Positions 9,001 through 17,406 of a stretch of DNA of 64,000 nucleotides are shown here, piece after piece. Where the stretch lies: assembly GCF_963669205.1 (NCBI RefSeq), contig NZ_OY769915.1, positions 4,438,001 to 4,502,000 of the forward strand. The letters run 5' to 3'. The notes below the pieces were generated by a model. It was not told the origin of the DNA and did not search any database. It was given only the letters and a program-made list of their open reading frames with translations. This DNA is from an uncultured Roseibium sp. (GTDB taxonomy: Bacteria; Pseudomonadota; Alphaproteobacteria; Rhizobiales; Stappiaceae). Within the stretch, counting starts at the first letter, position 1. Each line of letters starts with the position of its first letter. A program made the position numbers and the translations under genes.

Positions 9001-10638
9001 CTACTCCGGCCGTGCGATTGTGAAAATCGGTAAGACACCCGTTGATAGTTGTCCTTGAGTGAGCTTGGCCAAAAGTTCATGGGAAACGGAGCTGTGTCCG
9101 CTCGGTGTCAATGGTTCTTCGTTCAGTGCGCGCTCATTGTTTTCTTGAATGAATTGAACGAAACCCTCAAGATCGCCCGAACCGGCCACTGCGAACAAGT
9201 GGTCATTGCCGAAAGGAGCCTGCGCGACACTCTCGCCAACAAACTTGGCCTCAGATGCATTGATGAGGATCGGCTGCCGCAGCAACGCCGTTAACTTTCC
9301 GTACTTGTCCAGTGCGAACAAAAAGACACGCTCACTGGTTTCAGTTCTCAAAAGAATACCGATCCGGTCGCCCTGAACATATTGGCCGACGGCATCTCGT
9401 GTCCAAACCTCGATATCCTCCGAAAGTGGACGAGCTGCGAGGCGCCGAAGGAAAATTTCTTTCGTCAGGACAGGAAACAATTCATTCGCAAGGTTCTCGC
9501 GAAGGACGGTTGAGCATTCGTCGTCAGACAGGTTGCTGCAGTCTACCGATGAAGTGGACGCGTAAATGAGGTCGCGCGTACTGTTGTAGAAACTGTAACT
9601 CTCAGAGCCCATCTCCAAAGACAGGTCGGCCATTGTGGGATTGTCCGTGAGTTGAAGTTCAGCAAGATCCAGCTCCTCGATGATGTCGTTGCGCCCAATG
9701 ATCGCATCATCAGTCTCAGTGACGTGGAAGTTCAGTTTCGGAATAATGGGTGTATTTGCAATTTCTGCGCTCGTAGGAAAAGAAAGATTCAAAGTCTTGT
9801 CGGATTTGGTTTCTGGATGCTGCAATCCGTTTGCATGCTCTCGAACCTTGCGGCGAATGAAACGCCTCATCTCCTTCAAGGAAATCATCTGGTCGTTGGA
9901 CCGGTCAGCCTGACCTTCGAATGCGCGCGCAACGGCGTAGCTTAGTGCGCCACGATGCTGACTATTAATGTTTACTTCTGGGATCGTCTTGCCTGCTGCC
10001 CCGGCGTAGATCTCCAGCAGGTTTGGGTTCGAATTCGTTGGGGGCGGTGGGCCGAGAGCAATGAGCTCTTCTTGGAGGAGGTCGTCCTTGAATTCCAGAA
10101 CGCTTGGCAAGCGGCGCACACGCAACTCAGGCCCAAAACCTGATGCGCGCGCGAGCGTTCCGGAAAAACAGGTATCGGCTATGAAGAGCACAGTGGCTTC
10201 TTTTTCCATCTGAAAAAGAAACGCGAATTCGTTGTCCAGAATGCGCTCTTTTGTGCCGTCACCTTCCAGGTTAAACGAAGCGAGTAGGTACATATTGTCG
10301 AATGCCTCGCCAGCATCCGGAAAAATCGCTTCTTGCACAGCGCCATGTCCAGCGATGTGGAAAACCAGATAGTCTCCGGGCCCAGCCATTTCCGTCAACT
10401 CAGTCCAAGCGGCGATAATATTGACCTTTGTAGCCTCCAGGTCCTTGAGTTGCACCACATGCGCGCGCTGAACGGTTCGAAGCGTTTCCGCAATATCATT
10501 TGAGTCATTGACGGCCCCTTCCAGCAAGGGAATGTGAGCGTATTGGTCAATACCAACAGTTAGGGCATACACCTTAGCGACCGCTAACTCGGGAATGATC
10601 AAAAAAATGAGAATCGCGGTTGACCGGAGAAACACCAT
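9001..10638 (-). CDS. Second secreted caspase-like protease with DUF4384-like C-terminus
   Basis: A 545-residue protein with an N-terminal hydrophobic export signal (LRSTAILIFLIIPELAVA). The caspase fold covers about residues 22-280, with H98 in HIAGHGA and a Cys at about 157 in FIADTCFSG. The tail (about 410-500, 'GDRIGILLRTETSERVFLF', 'YGKLTALLRQP') resembles DUF4384. Its start codon overlaps the stop of the OmpA gene (TGATG), so the two are translationally coupled. It differs strongly from the neighbouring metacaspase, so the pair are not recent duplicates and may cleave each other or different targets. Confidence 0.87.
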   Translation of the reverse strand: MVFLRSTAILIFLIIPELAVAKVYALTVGIDQYAHIPLLEGAVNDSNDIAETLRTVQRAHVVQLKDLEATKVNIIAAWTELTEMAGPGDYLVFHIAGHGAVQEAIFPDAGEAFDNMYLLASFNLEGDGTKERILDNEFAFLFQMEKEATVLFIADTCFSGTLARASGFGPELRVRRLPSVLEFKDDLLQEELIALGPPPPTNSNPNLLEIYAGAAGKTIPEVNINSQHRGALSYAVARAFEGQADRSNDQMISLKEMRRFIRRKVREHANGLQHPETKSDKTLNLSFPTSAEIANTPIIPKLNFHVTETDDAIIGRNDIIEELDLAELQLTDNPTMADLSLEMGSESYSFYNSTRDLIYASTSSVDCSNLSDDECSTVLRENLANELFPVLTKEIFLRRLAARPLSEDIEVWTRDAVGQYVQGDRIGILLRTETSERVFLFALDKYGKLTALLRQPILINASEAKFVGESVAQAPFGNDHLFAVAGSGDLEGFVQFIQENNERALNEEPLTPSGHSSVSHELLAKLTQGQLSTGVLPIFTIARPE

Positions 10639-11627
10639 CAGTTCGCTTTCTCCAAGACTTCGAACACGACGCGACGGTGCGCCGCATGTTGCTGTTCTTC
10701 GGTGTAAAGTCCAATATTATCGAATTTGAAAGGATCGCGCTCGCCTTTCCAATCCAGCGTTACCTCGCCTTGAAAACCTTCGGCGAGCAAGAAATCACGA
10801 ACCGCCTCTGCGCGCGCCTTTGACAGTTTTAGATTGTACTGGTCACTGCCCTTGGGATCGGTATGGCCGACAATCAGCAGCTTCCGGACCTTTTGCGTTT
10901 CCAGGTCGACGATGACGCCGCGAGCAATTTCTTTACCCTCCCTGCTGAAGTCCACAGAGTCATATTCAAACTTTAGTGGTATGAGACTTTTTTGCGTGGT
11001 CCATGCACGCCAATTGAGCGATATGCCGTCCGACGGCCCACCAGCTCTTGTCTTCCTGATATCATTGAGGCTCGCGCCGGTTTGCACCCAAACATTTGTA
11101 ACTTCAACCAACTTCGAGTGGATTTTCATTACCCTCGCAGCAGACGGTGCCGGATAGACAAACTGCTCGCTCTCATAGCTCGAAAGAGCTGCGCCATATT
11201 GTTCTTTTGCACCAAGTAGGTCTCCCTGAAGTCGAGCATGGTCTCCCACCAGTTCGTGAAGCCTCCAATCGGAAAAGTAGGCCATCGCAGTGTCTGCGAG
11301 TTGTTTTGTGCCTAAAGCAGCTTTCTGGTTCGTTTTTTTGTTCAGGTCAGGCGCAACGTTGACAAGCTGATCAACCAAAATTCTGAGTGCAGTCTTCTCA
11401 AAGTCGGGGTTTACTTCCTCACAAGCCTGGTCGTCCAGTAAGGAGCCTAGAAGTTGAATGTTATCAGACACTTCAACAATGGTGTCCGCTTGCGATATCC
11501 AACGGCTCTCAACCTGGTCGCACGACAGGTCGTAGATTGGCTCCAGGGAACCCGGTGCCGCATAGCTGACTGGAGCCAAGACGAGAGGAGCCAGCGCAAA
11601 CAAAACGATATGCGTATTTCGAGACAT
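10638..11627 (-). CDS. OmpA-C domain (peptidoglycan-anchoring) protein
   Basis: A 329-residue protein with a signal peptide (SRNTHIVLFALAPLVLAPVS), a helical region of about 180 residues, and an OmpA C-terminal domain (about 220-329). The domain has the typical core GHTDPKGSDQYNLKLSKARA and a closing HRRVVFEVL, carrying the Asp and Arg expected to bind diaminopimelate of peptidoglycan. No outer-membrane barrel is evident. It probably tethers a periplasmic complex to the cell wall. Both its start and stop overlap neighbouring genes by TGATG, placing it firmly in the caspase operon. Confidence 0.9.
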   Translation of the reverse strand: MSRNTHIVLFALAPLVLAPVSYAAPGSLEPIYDLSCDQVESRWISQADTIVEVSDNIQLLGSLLDDQACEEVNPDFEKTALRILVDQLVNVAPDLNKKTNQKAALGTKQLADTAMAYFSDWRLHELVGDHARLQGDLLGAKEQYGAALSSYESEQFVYPAPSAARVMKIHSKLVEVTNVWVQTGASLNDIRKTRAGGPSDGISLNWRAWTTQKSLIPLKFEYDSVDFSREGKEIARGVIVDLETQKVRKLLIVGHTDPKGSDQYNLKLSKARAEAVRDFLLAEGFQGEVTLDWKGERDPFKFDNIGLYTEEQQHAAHRRVVFEVLEKAN

Positions 11628-11953
11628 CAGTTTTTCTCCCCACCAGCAGCAAGTCTAATGAGTTTCATGAGGTCCAGAATGGCTTCCGGGTTCTCTCGCA
11701 AAGTCCTGTCCTTGTTTCGGACATCGCCGCTTGGCAAGCGCTGCAGTTCATGCAACCGGAGAGCAAAAACGATCGCCAGTTCGGAATTTACAATTTTCAG
11801 TTCTGATAACTCAGGGGTGTTGGAAATCGTTTCCTCGATTAGCGCTGCATTTGAACGTTCATCAGCTGTAAACCCGGAAATGTCAGCATTTGCGGGTACC
11901 GAGACCGACATCGTGAGCAACAGTCCAATTGTTAAAGCGAAACTGGTATGCAT
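11627..11953 (-). CDS. Small secreted protein of unknown function
   Basis: A 108-residue protein not recognised as a known family. Residues 1-24 are a signal peptide (HTSFALTIGLLLTMSVSVPA ending in NA-DI). The mature part is mostly charged helix with no cysteine. Its stop overlaps the OmpA-gene start and it begins one base after the upstream gene's stop, so it is co-translated with the caspase operon. It could be an inhibitor, pro-factor or structural partner of the secreted proteases; nothing in the sequence decides this. Confidence 0.75.
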   Translation of the reverse strand: MHTSFALTIGLLLTMSVSVPANADISGFTADERSNAALIEETISNTPELSELKIVNSELAIVFALRLHELQRLPSGDVRNKDRTLRENPEAILDLMKLIRLAAGGEKN

Positions 11954-11954
11954 C

Positions 11955-12539
11955 TCATTGTTCCTGAACGCTATGTAATCTGACTTTTACGCCTAGGTCG
12001 TCCAAATAATTCCTATAGTATTCTTCAATTAACCCGGGCGAATGAAGTAGCTTAGAACCATATGGGTTCTTAAAGCTCTCTAACAATCCGGCCTCTTCCA
12101 TATGTTTGACTGCACGATTGCAACTCTCCGGCGCCATCTGGGTAACCAATAAACGGCTTAAATCTGATTGATCAAAACAAGGAGGACGGCGTCGAAAATT
12201 CTCGATCAGTTTCTCGATCCCAAGCTCCTGGAATAGCGCCTTCTTCAGAGCGTCGGGTTTCTTGCCTAAACGCTCCATTTTCCCCGGGTCGGAGAGTGTC
12301 GCTTCGGTCAGTGCGTTATGTCCGTGAGCCAGTCTACGAACCTGTTGATCGGTTTCTATCTTCATCTCATCAATCAGAAAATAAAATTCACAAATCTGAG
12401 CAACCGCCTCACCCCGAAGTGCCTTTGCAGTTTCTCTCGGAATATTGTCGCTGTGAGCCACCAGGCGTTCGACAAATTCCAACTTGGAAACGCGCATGAC
12501 TTCAAGCAAACGCAGACGATTGGTGTTTTCTTCTGCCAT
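11955..12539 (-). CDS. Cytoplasmic winged-helix-like protein, first gene of the caspase operon
   Basis: A 194-residue soluble protein without signal peptide. The N-terminal half is helical and charged; residues about 120-165 ('FDQSDLSRLLVTQMAPESCN', 'AVKHMEEAGLLESF') look like a winged-helix DNA-binding region, as in MarR/ArsR-like regulators. It is the first gene of the run and the only one without an export signal, so a regulatory role, perhaps on the 500-base AT-rich region upstream, is plausible. No close family was recognised. Confidence 0.6.
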   Translation of the reverse strand: MAEENTNRLRLLEVMRVSKLEFVERLVAHSDNIPRETAKALRGEAVAQICEFYFLIDEMKIETDQQVRRLAHGHNALTEATLSDPGKMERLGKKPDALKKALFQELGIEKLIENFRRRPPCFDQSDLSRLLVTQMAPESCNRAVKHMEEAGLLESFKNPYGSKLLHSPGLIEEYYRNYLDDLGVKVRLHSVQEQ

Positions 12540-13043
12540 TGTGAGCCCTTGTTCCGTTACGCAGCTAAGAGCCTAAATGACAAGATGTTGGGGTGTCTAG
12601 GCTTCCCAAAATGATAAACGTTAACGAAAAAGAAAAGAAAATGAAGGTGTCTCCACCGCATATGAAGCACCAAGCCGAAAATATGTCTCCGATCTTATCG
12701 ATACGAGTTTTTCTCGACTCATCTCCCAGATAGTGTCTACTAATATGACCATCCGGACAGTCTGGAATTGAGCTTCTTGCTCAATTGTTGCCACTAAAGG
12801 ATAAACTCACCATTTTGCTGAAATTGGTTATTTTTTGTAAATAAAACTTAGAATAACCTGGAATATGACGGTAAGATCGCCGATCAATTAATAGTCTTTT
12901 TGAGCTATTGTCGCTGCTACTATCGAGATAGAACCTTAGCAAGCGCTATTCAGCCAAACCTCTCTCTTGCCTAGGAAGATACCTCAGCAGGCCGATTGCC
13001 CACAGAGGCACCAGTTTTTATCGATCCGTTTCGCTATTGAACC
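12540..13043. other. AT-rich non-coding region between caspase operon and IS element
   Basis: No gene is supported here. It should contain the promoter of the minus-strand caspase operon. Nothing resembling the missing C-terminal half of the integrase is found, although the integrase would be expected to resume here had the IS simply inserted. Confidence 0.5.
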
Positions 13044-13108
13044 TGACCTGAGACCCTGAATCTCCTCCAGTTTTGTGTAGAGTCCGTTTCAAGCAGGAGA
13101 CGGACGGA

Positions 13109-13375
13109 ATGAAGCGTTCACGGTTCACAGAAGAACAGATCATCGGCATCTTGCGGGAGCAGGAGAGCGGCCAGAAGACGGCCGATGTTTGCAGGCGACA
13201 CGGGATCTCGGAAGCCACCTTTTACAAATACAAGGCCAAGTTCGGCGGCATGGATGTATCCGATGCCCGCAAGCTGAAGGCGCTTGCAGACGAGAACGCG
13301 AAGCTCAAGAAGCTGTTGGCCGAGGCCATGCTCGACAACGCCATGCTGAAGGACGTTGTTTCAAAAAAATGGTAA
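13109..13375 (+). CDS. IS3-family transposase OrfA (helix-turn-helix subunit)
   Basis: An 88-residue protein starting at the ATG at 13109. It has the typical IS3 OrfA helix-turn-helix ('[14 protein letters not shown]', '[20 protein letters not shown]') that binds the element's ends, followed by a leucine-zipper-like stretch ([20 protein letters not shown]). It ends in VSKKW just after a run of seven A (13363-13369), the usual slip site for making the OrfAB transposase by -1 frameshifting. Confidence 0.92.
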   Translation: MKRSRFTEEQIIGILREQESGQKTADVCRRHGISEATFYKYKAKFGGMDVSDARKLKALADENAKLKKLLAEAMLDNAMLKDVVSKKW

Positions 13376-14208
13376 CGCCCGGTGCAAAACGGGAAGCTGC
13401 GGCTCACCTGTGCTCCGGGCACGGCGTGAGCCAGCGTCGGGCGTGTGTTGTCTTGGCAATTGACCGGTCGAGCGTTCGATACCGGAGCACCAGGCCAGAC
13501 GACGGGGATCTGCGTGAGGCGATGAGACGCGTTGCCAGCGAACGCCGGCGTTTCGGCTACAGGCGCATCCATGTCATGCTGGAACGGCAAGGGATCCTAA
13601 TGAACCAGAAGAAGCTGAGACGTCTCTATCGCGAGGAAAAGCTTCAGGTCCGCAAACGTGGTGGCCGGAAGCGAGCTCTGGGCACCAGACGGCCGATGGT
13701 GTTGCCAGGCAAAACAAACGAGCGATGGAGCCTGGACTTCGTGTCGGACGCCTTTACGGACGGACGCCGCTTTCGGGTTCTGACGGTGGTCGACGATTAC
13801 AGCCGCGAGTGCCTGGCGTTGGTGGCCGACACTTCATTGTCCGGTTTGCGGGTCACCCGTGAACTCGATGCGATCATCCGTCTGCGTGGCAAACCGGTCA
13901 CCGTGGTCTCTGACAACGGAACCGAGCTGACCAGCATGGCCGTTCTCAAATGGTGTCAGGGGACAGGTGTCGATTGGCATTACATCCAGCCCGGCAAGCC
14001 AATGCAGAACGGTTTCGTTGAGAGCTTCAACGGCAGCTTCAGGGATGAGTGCCTCAATGAGACGCTGTTTTCGTCGCTCGCCGAAGCCAGATCCCAAATC
14101 ACCGCATGGAAGGAAGACTACAACCGAAACAGACCCCACTCATCCCTGGGCAATCTCACGCCCTACGAATTCGCATTGAAAATGACATTGCAAAAGCAGG
14201 CCGCATGA
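13369..14208 (+). CDS. IS3-family transposase OrfB (DDE integrase domain)
   Basis: A 279-residue protein counted from the ATG at 13369, which overlaps the end of orfA in the -1 frame; the active transposase is expected to be the OrfAB fusion made at the A7 run (13363-13369). The rve/DDE catalytic core is intact: Asp in [10 protein letters not shown], Asp in VVSDNGTEL and Glu in [14 protein letters not shown]. The C-terminus has the usual '[15 protein letters not shown]'. Nothing suggests inactivation, so the element may still be mobile. Confidence 0.92.
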   Translation: MVTPGAKREAAAHLCSGHGVSQRRACVVLAIDRSSVRYRSTRPDDGDLREAMRRVASERRRFGYRRIHVMLERQGILMNQKKLRRLYREEKLQVRKRGGRKRALGTRRPMVLPGKTNERWSLDFVSDAFTDGRRFRVLTVVDDYSRECLALVADTSLSGLRVTRELDAIIRLRGKPVTVVSDNGTELTSMAVLKWCQGTGVDWHYIQPGKPMQNGFVESFNGSFRDECLNETLFSSLAEARSQITAWKEDYNRNRPHSSLGNLTPYEFALKMTLQKQAA

Positions 14209-14259
14209 GGCCAAAAATTAACCGAAGGACTCCGCGCTAACGTGGAAGAAACTTGGGTC

Positions 14260-15168
14260 TCAGGTCACGCCTTTTAACGCGTTCGTAAAGACGGCCTGAG
14301 CGAGCGTAAAGCGCTTCTGGACAGTCTTACCGGCGAGTGGCGCGTAATCGCGCCCCTCATATCGCGACATGACCTCATTGAAGGTAAGCTCGCTCTCCGC
14401 AGGTTTTCGCCTTGCCGGGAAACTCCTAAGCGCCGCCAACCAGCCGGAGACGTCCTTCTTCGAGATCTCAAGGAGACTCGTCTTCCCGGCGAACTCTCGC
14501 AACCCCTTTAGAGCTATCTCCGCAGCGAGTTGCGCCTTGGTTGTTGGCGACTTCGCTTCGATCCAATTCTTGAAAAGGTCGTTAGATAGTTCGTCCGGGC
14601 TGTTTCTAGCCTGCTCCTCGGCGTTCTCGTATTCTTTGGGGGCGGTCATACCTACCGCCGCTTGAGCCTGCTCTATGGGCTTCAATTCAGCTTCGACTTG
14701 ATGTTCGCCCATCTTGTCGAGATACTTTTGCAAGACGCGGACCTTCGCGCGGCGCTCCTCCGGGTCGGGGAACTTTTCTCGGAGCCCTTGGTCGCCTATC
14801 GCCTTGAAGGAAGCGCGCCCGTCGATAACCCGATCCTCATGCCTATCGATAAGCTTTGACGCGAGTTTGGCTAAAGCTGTTATCGCCTCTTGAGAGCCGG
14901 AATCGGTATAGACGGGCTCGTCGAGAACGACTCCTAGATCGGCTAGGCGGATTTGAGCGCTCTTGATCGCTTGAGCGTCGAGGGAGCGGAGGCGGCGGAA
15001 CTCATCGTCGTAGAAGATATCGAGCTTCTGACCGGCAACCGTCGCCTGCCTTTGGCTATCGGTCTTTAGGCTGTGCTGGATTTTGGTCTTTCCGACAATC
15101 GCCCGGAGGTCTTTCGGAACGGCTTCTTGAAAGCCGTAGTAACTGCCGCGTTTGTAAACCTTCGCCAT
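14260..15168 (-). pseudogene. Tyrosine-recombinase (phage-type) integrase, C-terminally truncated by the IS
   Basis: The frame starts with ATG at 15168 and gives 302 residues. The N-terminus 'MAKVYKRGSYYGFQEAVPKD' and the following region match the N-terminal part of phage-type site-specific integrases (DUF6538-like). The reading frame runs straight into the IS inverted repeat and stops two codons inside it. The catalytic domain with the R-H-R-Y residues is absent, and no remainder exists on the other side of the IS. The gene therefore cannot make an active recombinase. Its position 110 bases from the tRNA 3' end, reading away from it, is the classic layout of an integrated island. Confidence 0.88.
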
Positions 15169-15277
15169 CGGGGCGCTCTTGATTAGCGTTGAAACTACTC
15201 AAAAAATACTCAATACTACCCGATCTAATCAACAGAAATGACTAGTCTTTTTGATTTTTAACGCCTTTTGGAGGTGA

Positions 15278-15300
15278 TGGTGGGCCCGGAGGGACTCGAA
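15278..15300. other. Inferred attachment site at the tRNA 3' end
   Basis: Tyrosine integrases of this layout normally recombine at the 3' part of the tRNA gene, restoring it from the incoming DNA. The integrase lies next to this end. A second copy of this sequence was not seen to the left, so the other boundary would be outside the window. The exact core is inferred. Confidence 0.4.
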
Positions 15301-15354
15301 CCCCCAACCAATCCGTTATGAGCGGACGGCTCTAACCAATTGAGCTACAGGCCC
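15278..15354 (-). tRNA. tRNA with CAT anticodon, probably tRNA-Ile2 (or elongator Met)
   Basis: The cloverleaf folds fully: acceptor GGGCCTG pairs with CGGGCCC, D-stem GCTC/GAGC, anticodon stem GTCCG/CGGAT around loop CTCATAA (anticodon CAT), T-stem GGGGG/CCCTC with TTCGAGT, then A and an encoded CCA (15278-15280). The acceptor stem resembles bacterial tRNA-Ile more than elongator tRNA-Met, so an isoleucine tRNA whose C34 is modified to lysidine by TilS is preferred; elongator Met cannot be excluded. Confidence 0.92.
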
Positions 15355-15652
15355 ACGGCCCGGCAAGCCAAAAGCGGGTTGCGGAGCACACAGTCCCTAT
15401 ACCACGGCGAACCGGCGGGGCAAGTGCTTTGCGCGGTCAAACCACAAAAGGCGTTGGAAAGACAGGACATGGCGCGCGCCTCCCGGTCCCAGCGGAAAGA
15501 CCGGTCCGCCCAACCGCTGTCCGCTCTCGCCGAATGGAACCTCTTGAAGCAATCCCGGTCAATGAAAGCGTCATTCCAGCAAGGCATCCCTTGAGCCGGG
15601 ATCGGGGTGTCAGTGACCGGGCCGGTGTTCCCGTTAGATACGGCGAAGGCGT

Positions 15653-15702
15653 GGCTCTCCGGCCCCGGATCTCCGCTGAGCTGCGTCCGGGGTGACGAAG
15701 GA
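15653..15702 (+). repeat. Intergenic repeat, copy 1 of an inverted pair
   Basis: Begins GGCTCTCCGGCCCCGG and ends CCGGGGTGACGAAGGA. The same outer sequences occur in reverse complement at 15939-15986 with a different centre. Each copy can itself fold through CCCCGG/CCGGGG. Confidence 0.65.
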
Positions 15703-15938
15703 GGGTGCAGATGCATTCCCCCGGTCGTCATTCCGGACAAGTGCTGCGGAAGCTGCGCGCCGATCCGGAAACCAGATGTTTTTCGCGCCGAAGGCGCGGC
15801 TCCTTCTGATGGTGTCGACAAGAGTGTTCGCTTCGCTCGCGCAACTTTCTGGATACCCGATCAAGCCTGGCACAGGTTCCAGATCGGCGTTCGGCGTCGC
15901 CTCACTTGCTGGAATGATGGTGGAGGAACATCACACTC

Positions 15939-15986
15939 TCCTTCGTCACCCCGGGCGAACGAAGTGAGACCCGGGGCCGGAGAGCC
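15939..15986 (-). repeat. Intergenic repeat, copy 2 of an inverted pair
   Basis: Begins TCCTTCGTCACCCCGG and ends CCGGGGCCGGAGAGCC, the reverse complement of the arms of the copy at 15653-15702. The central bases differ, suggesting independent copies of a family and not a recent inversion. Confidence 0.65.
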
Positions 15987-16201
15987 CGGCTAGCCGGAAA
16001 TGGCTCGGCACAAGAGTCGGCTTTCTCACCCCCTCACCCGGGCTCCGATCCAAATTGCCTTGAGAAACCCGCGCTGGGGAGGGAACCGGCGCACCGGCAA
16101 TCGCGGCGAAACGCGGAAATAGTTCCGTTCCCTTAAGGCTTGAGGTCTATTCTGGCTCCATATTTGACACGCCTGCCGATAGACCAAAAGCCGGAGCCGA
16201 A

Positions 16202-17248
16202 ATGCGAAGCCCCCTTCTGACCGCAACGCTGACGGTTCTTCTCGTCTGCATGATCGGCTGGCTGCTGGTCGTCGGGCGTTCGCTGCTGCTGCCCTTCGTC
16301 ATCGCGCTCATCGTCTGGTACATGATCAATTCGCTCGCCCACGCGTTCCAGAAGATCCCGATCGGACCCTGGCGCCTGCCCGGCTTCATCGCCTTCACCT
16401 TCGCGCTTCTGGCGATCTTCGCCGCCAGCACGGTCGTGCTCGACATCGTCACGGTCAACCTTGCCCAGCTCGCCCAGGACGCGCCCACCTACCAGCGGCG
16501 GCTTGAGGAAATCTTCGACCAGTTCTCATCCCATTTCGAGCTGAACGATCCGGTCGAACTGAAAGACCTGCTTCCGGACAGCGTCGTCCCGCGCATGGTG
16601 ACCGCCGGGGCCAGCCTGGTCACGACGCTGGCCGGCTCCGCCAGCCTCGTCTTCATCTATGTGCTCTTCCTGGTGCTGGAGCAGTCCACCTTCGACCGCA
16701 AGTTCGAGCGCCTGTTCGCATCCCCCGAGCGCGCCCAGTCCGCCTTCGCGATCCGGGCGGAAATCAACCGGTCGATCATGCACTATTTCTCCATCAAGAC
16801 CGCCGTATCGGTCGCGACCGGCGCGCTCACCAGCCTCGTCCTGATCCTGATCGGCCTGCCCTACGCCGCGCTCTTCGGCTTCATCGCCTTCCTGTTGAAC
16901 TACATTCCGACAATCGGCTCGCTCATCGGCGTCATCTTCCCGAGCCTGCTTGCCGTCGTTTACTACGACACGCTCGGCCCCTTCTTTGCCATTGCCACCG
17001 GCCTCGGACTGATACAGTTCGCCATCGGCAATCTCATCGAGCCGAAGCTGATGGGCTCCAATCTCAACCTCTCCGGCCTCGTGATCATGCTTTCGCTTGC
17101 CTTCTGGGGCGCGATCTGGGGCATTGTCGGCATGGTCCTGTGCGTACCGCTCACCGTGATGATCGTGATTGTCTGCGCCCGGTTCGAAAGCTCCCGCCCG
17201 ATCGCCGTGCTCCTGTCGGAGACCGGCGACGTCGGCCTGGCGAAATAG
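16202..17248 (+). CDS. AI-2E family transporter (PerM/UPF0118-like permease)
   Basis: A 348-residue inner-membrane protein with a cluster of hydrophobic segments at residues about 1-35 and 50-80, a soluble middle section, and several further helices from about 140 to 330. Features such as 'LLFLNYIPTIGSLIGV'-like helices (here FLLNYIPTIGSLIGVIFPSL) and 'IEPKLMGSNLNLSGLVIMLS' are typical of the AI-2E transporter/PerM family. Some members export autoinducer-2 or act as Na+/H+ antiporters, but substrate cannot be assigned here. It is monocistronic, about 160 bases ahead of the SIMPL gene. Confidence 0.88.
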   Translation: MRSPLLTATLTVLLVCMIGWLLVVGRSLLLPFVIALIVWYMINSLAHAFQKIPIGPWRLPGFIAFTFALLAIFAASTVVLDIVTVNLAQLAQDAPTYQRRLEEIFDQFSSHFELNDPVELKDLLPDSVVPRMVTAGASLVTTLAGSASLVFIYVLFLVLEQSTFDRKFERLFASPERAQSAFAIRAEINRSIMHYFSIKTAVSVATGALTSLVLILIGLPYAALFGFIAFLLNYIPTIGSLIGVIFPSLLAVVYYDTLGPFFAIATGLGLIQFAIGNLIEPKLMGSNLNLSGLVIMLSLAFWGAIWGIVGMVLCVPLTVMIVIVCARFESSRPIAVLLSETGDVGLAK

Positions 17249-17406
17249 GATTTCCGCGCTCTCGGCTCGCAAGCACCGCCGCGCCCCGGCCAAGACCCGG
17301 CCAAGCCCTTGAAAATGAACGGAAGCTGAACCGGCAAGCCTTATCCGTGCCGCAATGGCCACACATGTTCACGCACAATTGAAATACAGCCTGAAAGGAT
17401 TATTCA

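Larger units (their letters stand above)
13044..14267 (+). mobile_element. IS3-family insertion sequence (IS407-like), complete
   Basis: The 1224-base element is bounded by terminal inverted repeats: TGACCTGAGACCC at 13044-13056 is matched exactly in reverse complement at 14255-14267, and the similarity continues inwards (..TCCTCCA / ..TTCTTCCA). It contains orfA and orfB with an A7 frameshift signal. The flanks AACC (13040-13043) and CGCC (14268-14271) do not match, so the expected short target duplication is missing; this points to a later deletion next to the element. It truncates the integrase gene on its right. Confidence 0.93.
15355..16201. other. Non-coding region with intergenic repeat sequences
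   Basis: About 850 bases without a credible gene. It holds an inverted pair of a 48-50-base palindrome-rich repeat (15653-15702 and 15939-15986) and scattered short motifs such as GTCATTCC(A/G)G. Such mosaic repeats are common between genes of this group of bacteria. It presumably also carries the promoters of the tRNA and of the permease gene at 16202. Confidence 0.55.

Noticed and set aside
1..14000. Second copy of the tRNA 3' end (other island boundary)
   Set aside because: No match was seen by eye in the window; the boundary is presumed outside.
16526..17362. Long frame antisense to the AI-2E permease gene
   Set aside because: Charged, low-complexity translation typical of antisense shadows in GC-rich genes.
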